This document shows positions 5,769 to 10,241 of a DNA stretch of 10,241 nucleotides, one piece after another. Source of the DNA: Cyanobium sp. M55B138 (lineage in GTDB: Bacteria; Cyanobacteriota; Cyanobacteriia; PCC-6307; Cyanobiaceae); assembly GCA_018400215.1 (NCBI GenBank), contig JAGYNF010000042.1:1-10241 (forward strand). The letters run 5' to 3'. Each line of letters opens with the position of its first letter. Position 1 is the stretch's first letter. The notes under the pieces were generated by a model. That model saw only the letters and a program-made list of their open reading frames with translations, was not told where the DNA came from and ran no database searches. The translations under genes were made by a program, and so were the position numbers.

Positions 5769-7175
5769 TCAGATGTAGAGCTCTTCGCGGGGGTAGCCCA
5801 CCCGTGGCTGGGGGCGACTGCCGTAGAGGGCTGAGAGCAGCAACAGAATCCCCAGTCTGCCCACGAACATGCCCACCATCAGCACCAGCTGGCCCCAGCG
5901 GTTGAGCTGGGCGGTGACCCCCAGGTCGAGCCCCACCGTGCCGAAGGCCGACATGCAGGTGAACAGCTTCTCCAGGAAGCTCAACGTCCCGCCGTTGGCA
6001 GCGCCGCTGCTGGTTGGTCCCAGCCCCAGCAGTAGGGCCATCAGCAGCACAAAGATCAGCGAGGCGATCGTGACGCCGATCGCCCGCAGCACCACCGTGG
6101 CGGGGATCTGGCGTTGATGAATCACCACTTCCTGCCGCCCCTGCAGGGTGGAGCGGGTGGCCCCCATCAGGGTGGCGAAGGTGGTGGTTTTGATGCCTCC
6201 GCCGGTGCCTCCAGGGCTGGCGCCGATGAACATCAACACGATCAGGAGCAGCAGCCCCGCATCCGAGAAGGCGGCGGTGGAGAAGCTCACGCTGTTGAAG
6301 CCGGCGGTGCGGGAACTGATCGACTGGAACAGGGCGACCTGCCACTTCTGGGCCCAGTTCAGGGGCTCCATCACGCCGCCGCTGGCGAAGGACTCGGTGA
6401 ACAGCAGCCCCAGGGTGCCCACGATGATCAGCACCAGCGTGGTGCGCAGCGCCAGGCGGGTGTGGAGGCTGAGGCGACTGAGCCGGATGAGGCGCTGGCG
6501 GTTGCTCCACACGTCATTGATCACCCGCCAACCGATGCCGCCCATCACCACCAGGATGGCCACCACGCCATTGACGACCGGGTTGTCGCGGTAGCGCATC
6601 AGGCTGTCGCTCCACAGCCCGAAGCCCGCATTGTTGTAGGCGCTCACCGCGTGGAAGAGGGCCGCCCAGAACCGCTCCAGCGGCTGGCTGATGTCGGAGA
6701 AGCCAAAGCTGTAAAGCACCACGGTGCCAAGGGCCATCACGCAGCTGCCGGTGATCAGGATGCGGTTGAAGGTGGGGCCAATCCCCCCCACCCCGAACTC
6801 ATCGAGGGCGCGCCCCTTGTCGAGGCGGGTGCGCAGGCCGGAGTGCCCCTGCACAAACCCCTGCAGAAAGGTGGTGATGGCCATCAGGCCGAGGCCGCCG
6901 CTGATGATCAGCGCCAGCAGCAACAGTTGGCCCAGGGGGGTGAGCTCCTGGCCCACGTCAATGATGGTGAGTCCGGTCACCGTGATGGCGGAGGTCACGG
7001 TGAACAGGGCGTCCCAGAGGTCGACGCTCTCCCGGGAACAGAGCGGTGTGGCCATCAACAGGGTGCCCACCGCGATCACGCCAGCGCCGGTGAGCGCCGT
7101 GAACTGCGGCACCGTGAGTTGCTGACGCCAATGCTGGAGGCGGTGCCAGCGGCGGCGTAACGGGCTGGCCGTCAT
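5769..7175 (-). CDS. ktrB: K+ transporter pore subunit KtrB
   Basis: A 468-residue membrane protein of the Trk/Ktr/HKT superfamily, the ion-conducting part of a Na+-dependent K+ uptake system. Four M1-P-M2 units are seen, each with its filter glycine: TVTGLT (Gly68), AYNNAGFGL (Gly184), SRTAGFNS (Gly292) and FGTVGLDL (Gly415). Glycine in the first filter fits K+ selectivity. The flexible gating stretch in the third M2 is visible as GASPGGTGGGIKTTT (318-332). I choose ATG 7175, whose ATGA overlaps the TGA of the upstream unknown gene; the longer frame up to 7268 would add a Pro/Arg-rich segment that belongs to the other frame of that gene. In Synechocystis the Ktr system also needs KtrE, which is not present here. 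Confidence 0.95.
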   Translation of the reverse strand: MTASPLRRRWHRLQHWRQQLTVPQFTALTGAGVIAVGTLLMATPLCSRESVDLWDALFTVTSAITVTGLTIIDVGQELTPLGQLLLLALIISGGLGLMAITTFLQGFVQGHSGLRTRLDKGRALDEFGVGGIGPTFNRILITGSCVMALGTVVLYSFGFSDISQPLERFWAALFHAVSAYNNAGFGLWSDSLMRYRDNPVVNGVVAILVVMGGIGWRVINDVWSNRQRLIRLSRLSLHTRLALRTTLVLIIVGTLGLLFTESFASGGVMEPLNWAQKWQVALFQSISSRTAGFNSVSFSTAAFSDAGLLLLIVLMFIGASPGGTGGGIKTTTFATLMGATRSTLQGRQEVVIHQRQIPATVVLRAIGVTIASLIFVLLMALLLGLGPTSSGAANGGTLSFLEKLFTCMSAFGTVGLDLGVTAQLNRWGQLVLMVGMFVGRLGILLLLSALYGSRPQPRVGYPREELYI

Positions 7176-7582
7176 CGGTCCATGGCGTCGGCGCCGCTGG
7201 ATGGTGGCAGGGGGCCATCGCGGTCGGAGCGGAAGGTGAGGGTCATGCCCTGCAGGTGCTGCTGGCACAGCTCCACCAGCCGTTCAAACACCCGCAGGGT
7301 CTGGGGGGCCTTCAGGCCCATGGACTCCCGGCTGATCAGCACCAGTTCCAGCGCCTTGCCCGAGGGTTTGGACTGCACATCGGCAAACAGCTGCATGCGC
7401 TGGCTTTCGCCCCCCTGCTTGAGCAGGGCGCCGAGGTGGGCCGGGGTGCGGTGGTCGATCTCCGCATTCAGGTCCCGCAGCATGGGCTCCAGCGCCCGCA
7501 GCATGACGGCTGAATCCTGCTGCTCCGGGCCGTTCCCCTGGCCCGGACCCCCGGACTGCAGAACCAGCAAAAATCGCGCCAT
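7172..7582 (-). CDS. Hypothetical protein, first gene of the ktr operon
   Basis: A 136-residue protein, soluble by composition, with no signal peptide or membrane span. It opens MARFLLVLQSGGPGQG, has a possible linker (GNGPEQQDS), a helix-rich middle (VMLRALEPMLRDLNAEID, LRVFERLVELCQQHLQ) and a disordered Pro/Ser/Asp tail. A DSAVMLRALEPML segment and ELVLISRESMGLKAPQTL are the most structured-looking parts. I do not recognise the family. The ATG at 7582 is clear. Its TGA overlaps the ktrB ATG (7172-7175), so ktrB translation is probably coupled to it, which makes a role in K+ uptake plausible but unproven. It is divergent from the oxidoreductase at 7613, with only 30 bases between starts. Confidence 0.82.
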   Translation of the reverse strand: MARFLLVLQSGGPGQGNGPEQQDSAVMLRALEPMLRDLNAEIDHRTPAHLGALLKQGGESQRMQLFADVQSKPSGKALELVLISRESMGLKAPQTLRVFERLVELCQQHLQGMTLTFRSDRDGPLPPSSGADAMDR

Positions 7583-7612
7583 ACCGACCTAAACCGGCTA
7601 AGACGCTACTGC

Positions 7613-8839
7613 GTGCGCCACCTGCCGTTGTCGGGTTCGCCCCCTGCCTCCATTGCCGTGATCGGTGCAGGTGTCGCTGGCTGCACGTTGGTCGCCCAGC
7701 TGCGCCGGCTCGGCTTTGCCGGCGAGTTGTCGCTGTGGGAAACGGGCCGGGGGCCGGGGGGGCGGGCCAGCACCCGCCGCAGCCGCCGCGATGACCAGTT
7801 GGTGATCGACCACGGTGCGCCCCTGCTCAACCTCACGGGCAGCCCCGATCCCGCCCTGTTGGCCCCCCTGTTGGCCGGCGGCTGGATTGCGCCCTGGCAG
7901 GGGCCGGTGGCGATGCTGGAGGGGGAGTCCCGTCTCAACATCGGCCGGCCCGACAGCCTCGGACTGGGCCAGCTCTTCGTTGGCTGCGGCGGCATGGATC
8001 GGCTCAGTGAGGGGCTGTTGCAGCTGGTGGGAGAGGCCGGGGTGGCGCTCCACTACGGCACGTTGGTGCGCCACCTGGCCCGCCAGCCCCAGGGCCCCTG
8101 GCAGCTCTTCGATGCCGACCGGCAGTTGCTTGGCGAGGCCGATTGGCTGGTGCTCAGCGGCACCCTGTTGGCCCATCCCCGCAGTGGCTGGATCTTCGGC
8201 TGGCCGGAGGTTCCCCTGGTGCAGGCGGCCGCCCCCCTCGGCGACCTCCAGCTCGAGCATGGGCTCACCACCCTGGCGGGGATCCGGTTTGAGGCCCGCT
8301 CCAACCTGCTGCTGGTGTTCGCCGGTGAGGCGGCCCGGGCCTGGCGGGCCCTGCCGTTTGCCCTGGTGAATTTCGATGCGGCGGCCCAGCAGCGCTGGGG
8401 GCTGCGCCGGCTCCGTATCCAGCCCCTGGCCGATGGGCGCTGTGCGGTGGTGGCCCATTCCAGCGATGCCTTCGCCGCCGACCACCTCGACGTGGTGGGA
8501 TCCCGCTCTGCGGTGGCCCGCCTGTTGCAGCTCCCCCAGGAGCCGGGGCGCGAGCAGACCGTGATCCAGGCCCTGGGTGAGGCGGTGGTGCAGTCCCTGG
8601 CCCCCTGGATCAGCGGCCTCGATCTGGCCCAGGCCGCGCCCCAGCTGATGCGCTGGGGCGCGGCCTTTCCGCTGCCCCCCGGACTGCCCAGGGCCTTGAC
8701 CCTGTGTGCCACCAGCCAGGTGGGGTTTTGTGGCGACTACGTCGCCGGCCCGGGCTTTGGCCGTATCGAGGGGGCGATGCGCAGTGCCGAAGGGCTGGCG
8801 GCTGCCCTGGTGGCCGCGGCTGGTCTCCGGAGCGGCTGA
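7613..8839 (+). CDS. FAD-dependent oxidoreductase (renalase/amine-oxidase-like, COG3380 type)
   Basis: A 408-residue probable flavoprotein. The N-terminal dinucleotide fold has GAGVAG (18-23), the ribose-binding acid Glu43 and the downstream RGPGGR (46-51), the usual layout of flavin-containing amine oxidase and renalase-like proteins. The C-terminal FAD-contact block is also present: CGDYVAGPGFGRIEGAMRSAEGLA starts near residue 373. The substrate domain in the middle is rich in Leu, Ala and Trp and gives no clear substrate. The start is GTG 7613, 12-15 residues before the Rossmann strand; later GTG/TTG codons are possible. Its promoter must lie within about 30 bases of, or inside, the divergent gene. 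It is followed after 41 bases by the SepF-domain gene on the same strand. The substrate and physiological role are unknown. Confidence 0.85.
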   Translation: MRHLPLSGSPPASIAVIGAGVAGCTLVAQLRRLGFAGELSLWETGRGPGGRASTRRSRRDDQLVIDHGAPLLNLTGSPDPALLAPLLAGGWIAPWQGPVAMLEGESRLNIGRPDSLGLGQLFVGCGGMDRLSEGLLQLVGEAGVALHYGTLVRHLARQPQGPWQLFDADRQLLGEADWLVLSGTLLAHPRSGWIFGWPEVPLVQAAAPLGDLQLEHGLTTLAGIRFEARSNLLLVFAGEAARAWRALPFALVNFDAAAQQRWGLRRLRIQPLADGRCAVVAHSSDAFAADHLDVVGSRSAVARLLQLPQEPGREQTVIQALGEAVVQSLAPWISGLDLAQAAPQLMRWGAAFPLPPGLPRALTLCATSQVGFCGDYVAGPGFGRIEGAMRSAEGLAAALVAAAGLRSG

Positions 8840-8880
8840 GGGGGACTGGCGTCAGCGGCTGCGCTGATTACCTTGAGGGC

Positions 8881-9162
8881 ATGCGCGGTCCGTTTGGCGA
8901 TTGGTTGCAGGAGGTGGTGATCTTCCATCCCACCCGCTTCGAGGATGCCCAGGCCATTGTGGTGGCGGTGCGTGAGCTGCAGACCGTGCTGGTGCACGCC
9001 AGCGCCATGCCCCGCGAGGAGGCCCAACGGCTGATCGATTTTGTGGCCGGAGGCGTGGCGGCGATGGATGGCCAGGCCGAGTGCCTGGACGAGCTCACCT
9101 TCGTGTTTGCCCCAGACATCGTTTCGATTGAACGTGACCGCGGCCCCGTCAGCGGAGGGTGA
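8881..9162 (+). CDS. Short SepF-domain protein (SepF paralogue)
   Basis: A 93-residue protein that consists almost only of the SepF core (DUF552). The core pattern is visible: EVVIFHPTRFEDAQAIVVAVRE, a strand VLVHA, the helix EEAQRLIDFVAGGVAAMDG and the closing strand LTFVFAPDIVSI. True SepF tethers FtsZ to the membrane through an N-terminal amphipathic helix and a linker before this core, and cyanobacterial SepF (Cdv2) is about 190 residues. Here only about 10 residues precede the core, so the membrane helix is lacking. It may be a paralogue that pairs with full-length SepF or with another partner; this is inference. ATG 8881 is the only good start. It ends 8 bases from the convergent 74-residue gene. 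Confidence 0.8.
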   Translation: MRGPFGDWLQEVVIFHPTRFEDAQAIVVAVRELQTVLVHASAMPREEAQRLIDFVAGGVAAMDGQAECLDELTFVFAPDIVSIERDRGPVSGG

Positions 9163-9170
9163 GCGGGGCG

Positions 9171-9395
9171 TCAGGCGGCCCAGGCGGCCACCGTGGAGAG
9201 TTGCAGCCAGCAGCCACCCGGAGCCAGCTTCTCCACCACGACGGATTGGTGGCGTTCCTGGGCCACCAGGTGGGCAAAGGTCTCGGCATCGTCGCGGGTG
9301 ACGAAGCGAGGTGCACTCACCTGCTGGGGCACGCTTTGCTCCCGCTCGACGTGGAGGCGAACCCGGTAGAGACCTTCAGAACTGGGTTGTGCCAT
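9171..9395 (-). CDS. Small hypothetical protein, 74 residues
   Basis: A soluble basic-to-neutral protein, MAQPSSEGLYRVRLHVEREQ at the start, with a middle DDAETFAHLVAQERHQS helix and alternating strands (YRVRLHVE, SVVVEKLAPGGCWLQL). The pattern suggests a small alpha/beta fold. The ATG at 9395 is preferred to the upstream ATG of the same open frame (9776), because the longer form would run antisense through hli and its promoter. I recall no named family. It is convergent with the SepF-domain gene, 8 bases apart, and divergent from hli, with 135 bases between. Confidence 0.65.
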   Translation of the reverse strand: MAQPSSEGLYRVRLHVEREQSVPQQVSAPRFVTRDDAETFAHLVAQERHQSVVVEKLAPGGCWLQLSTVAAWAA

Positions 9396-9413
9396 CCCCC
9401 GATTCTGCCCTTC

Positions 9414-9479
9414 GCCGGGGAGGGAGGGGAAGGACTTCAGGGTTTCCCAGGAATTGATGGCCGGTGATCCCTCCCCGGC
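9414..9479. repeat. Perfect 12-bp inverted repeat upstream of hli
   Basis: GCCGGGGAGGGA (9414-9425) and its exact complement TCCCTCCCCGGC (9468-9479) are 42 bases apart in the region between the 74-residue gene and hli. RNA from either strand could form a strong GC stem with a large loop. It ends 7 bases before the candidate HLR1 element. It may act as a transcription boundary between the divergent genes or belong to a small RNA; no T-tract is seen. Confidence 0.6.
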
Positions 9480-9485
9480 ATCGGC

Positions 9486-9503
9486 CTTACGGTCCGTTAC
9501 GAT
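9486..9503 (+). promoter_or_regulatory. Candidate HLR1 (RpaB) direct repeat and -10 at hli promoter
   Basis: CTTACGGT (9486-9493) and GTTACGAT (9496-9503) are 8-base direct repeats separated by two bases. This is the architecture of the HLR1 element of cyanobacterial high-light genes, (G/T)TTACA(T/A)(T/A) twice with two bases between, bound by the response regulator RpaB; both copies have G at the sixth base instead of A. The second copy contains TACGAT (9498-9503), a fair -10 hexamer that would put the transcript start near 9510, about 20 bases before the hli ATG. An element over the -10 fits repression in low light. The assignment rests on pattern only. Confidence 0.5.
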
Positions 9504-9530
9504 GCTGTTGACTTTTTTGTCATACCTTTC

Positions 9531-9674
9531 ATGTCCGACACCAACGCCCGCTTCGGTTTTGTGGCTTTCGCTGAGACCTGGAACGGCCGTCTTGCCATGC
9601 TGGGCTTCGTCATCGGTCTGGGCACCGAGCTGCTCACCGGCCAGGGCATTCTCACCCAGGTTGGCCTCGGCTGA
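9531..9674 (+). CDS. hli: High-light-inducible protein (Hli/Scp, single-helix chlorophyll-binding family)
   Basis: A 47-residue one-helix protein of the Hlip/SCP family, thylakoid-bound, which binds chlorophyll and carotenoid as dimers and protects photosystem assembly under excess light. The diagnostic motif is AETWNGRLAMLGFVIGLGTE (15-34 region): Glu15, Asn18 and Arg20 of ExxNGRxAM are the pigment ligands and ion pair. The N-terminal MSDTNARFGFVAF and the short C-terminus GQGILTQVGLG fit the smallest picocyanobacterial Hli proteins. ATG 9531 is the only start that gives a complete motif. It has its own candidate HLR1 promoter upstream and a strong terminator 36 bases downstream, so it is probably transcribed alone. 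Confidence 0.95.
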   Translation: MSDTNARFGFVAFAETWNGRLAMLGFVIGLGTELLTGQGILTQVGLG

Positions 9675-9709
9675 ATCCAGCCTTCGCCACTTGATCCAGG
9701 CCATGCAAT

Positions 9710-9732
9710 CCCCGGCTCTGCCGGGGTTTTTT
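9710..9732 (+). terminator. Rho-independent terminator of hli
   Basis: CCCCGGC (9710-9716), loop TCT, GCCGGGG (9720-9726) and then six T (9727-9732). The stem is a perfect 7 bp and the T-tract is on the plus strand, so it ends the hli transcript. The downstream small gene starts 24 bases later and would need its own promoter or read-through. Confidence 0.93.
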
Positions 9733-9756
9733 GTGGCCGGCCACCCTCGCCCTGTC

Positions 9757-9885
9757 ATGCCGCTCCGCAAGTCCACCCCCGATCAAGCCCCATCCGCCCG
9801 GGTGGTGAAGCTGCAGATCCTCGCTGCGATGGTGGTGCCGCTGCTGGCCCTGGGCCTGTGGCTGCGCTCCCAGGGCTTTTGGTGA
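9757..9885 (+). CDS. Small single-span membrane protein, 42 residues
   Basis: An ATG at 9757 opens a 42-residue frame with a basic N-terminus (MPLRKSTPDQAPSARVVK), one hydrophobic segment (LQILAAMVVPLLALGLWL, about 19-36) and a short RSQGFW end. The layout is that of a small single-pass membrane protein with the positive end inside. It follows the hli terminator by 24 bases and ends 28 bases before the convergent gene. Its size makes the call tentative; the good signal is the clean basic-then-hydrophobic design and its position filling an otherwise empty gap. I recognise no named family. Confidence 0.5.
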   Translation: MPLRKSTPDQAPSARVVKLQILAAMVVPLLALGLWLRSQGFW

Positions 9886-9913
9886 CGTTCCGGTGTGGGC
9901 CGGGCCTCCCTGC

Positions 9914-10241
9914 TCAGTCACTGCAGCCGCGCCGGATCACCTCCCGGCGCAGATCGTCGAGTTGGGCATCGGCGGGAGCTTTGGGGTGAAACAGCAGGGT
10001 CCAGGCCAGGGGCACATCCCCAAAGGCAAGGGCCTGCTCAAACGCCTCCAACCAGGCCGGGGCGTGGCGGCCGAGGGAGGCCACCAGTTGGCCGGTGGCC
10101 TGCATCCGCTGCCCTGACGCCCCAGCCAGCTGCACGTGGGCAAAGGCGGTTGGCGCGGCGTCGCTGGGTCTCATCTGCAGCTGCACAAACTCGCCAGGGG
10201 CGATCGGCGTTGTGGGCCAGTTGAGGGGCGTGAGGATGGGC
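9914..10241 (-). CDS. Hypothetical protein, C-terminal part only (enters from right edge)
   Basis: The frame is open from the right edge to a TGA at 9914, giving about 109 residues. It begins (edge) PILTPLNWPTTPIAPGEFVQ, then a strand-rich part (VQLQMRPSDAAPTAFAHVQLAG) and a helical C-terminus (GQLVASLGRHAPAWLEAFEQ, then LAWTLLFHP and LDDLRREVIRRG). A GTG at 10186 could serve as a start, but the in-frame sequence upstream continues plausibly as protein (LNWPTTPIAPGEF), so I treat it as partial. I recognise no family. It is convergent with the 42-residue membrane protein gene. Confidence 0.6.
   Translation of the reverse strand, partial: PILTPLNWPTTPIAPGEFVQLQMRPSDAAPTAFAHVQLAGASGQRMQATGQLVASLGRHAPAWLEAFEQALAFGDVPLAWTLLFHPKAPADAQLDDLRREVIRRGCSD

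Noticed and set aside
6114..7160. Long plus-strand frame antisense to ktrB
   Set aside because: It is Gly/His/Gln-rich low-complexity translation of the reverse of a clear transporter gene; no independent signal.
7176..7268. N-terminal extension of KtrB to 7268
   Set aside because: The added Pro/Arg-rich segment lies in a shifted frame within the upstream gene, and the ATGA overlap at 7172-7175 supports the shorter start.
9508..9526. TTGACT at 9508 as the -35 of hli with CATACC as -10
   Set aside because: The spacing is only about 6 bases and the hexamers are too close to the ATG; TACGAT at 9498 is a better -10.
9396..9776. Extension of the 74-residue minus-strand protein to the upstream ATG at 9776
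   Set aside because: It would run antisense through the hli gene, its promoter and terminator, and the added residues look non-protein-like.

Overview
The window looks like a chromosomal segment of a high-GC alpha-cyanobacterium (marine or freshwater Synechococcus/Cyanobium type). The markers are a very small high-light-inducible protein (Hli), NdhL of the photosynthetic NDH-1 complex next to a DUF3007 protein and trpA (an order I recall from picocyanobacteria), and a cyanobacterial-type KtrA/KtrB potassium system. Genes are densely packed, often overlap by 4 bases, and frequently start at GTG or TTG. I see no insertion sequence, phage gene, CRISPR array or rRNA.

Layout. (1) Positions 1-731, minus strand: a DUF938/METTL26-type methyltransferase overlapping a gene that leaves the window. 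(2) 795-1532, plus: an exported or lipid-anchored protein built from two copies of one domain, convergent with trpA. (3) 1560-3745, minus: trpA, a DUF3007 protein and ndhL as a tight operon, then a short minisatellite, a tRNA with anticodon UAA but a short variable loop, and an Rrf2-family regulator. (4) 3920-5002, plus: a CaCA-type cation/calcium exchanger divergent from the regulator. (5) 5048-7582, minus: an unknown 136-residue protein, ktrB and ktrA in one operon (5'-3' order unknown, ktrB, ktrA). (6) 7613-9162, plus: an FAD-dependent oxidoreductase and a short SepF-domain protein. (7) 9171-9885: a 74-residue conserved-looking small protein (minus), then hli with its own terminator and a 42-residue single-span membrane protein (plus). 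(8) 9914 to the end, minus: the C-terminal part of an unknown protein.

Functionally, the middle (3.9-7.6 kb) is an ion-homeostasis block: a cation exchanger facing a K+ uptake operon, with a possible redox- or metal-type regulator next to the exchanger. The 2.4-3.0 kb block belongs to NDH-1 cyclic electron flow and CO2 uptake. The hli gene belongs to the high-light response and carries what looks like an RpaB-type HLR1 direct repeat at its promoter.

The most unusual signals are the class-I-shaped tRNA with a leucine UAA anticodon, a set of 13-14 bp tandem repeats at three gene borders (two spanning stop codons), the candidate HLR1 element, the unknown gene translationally coupled to ktrB, and the duplicated-domain exported protein. 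No complete new defence or mobile system is visible.
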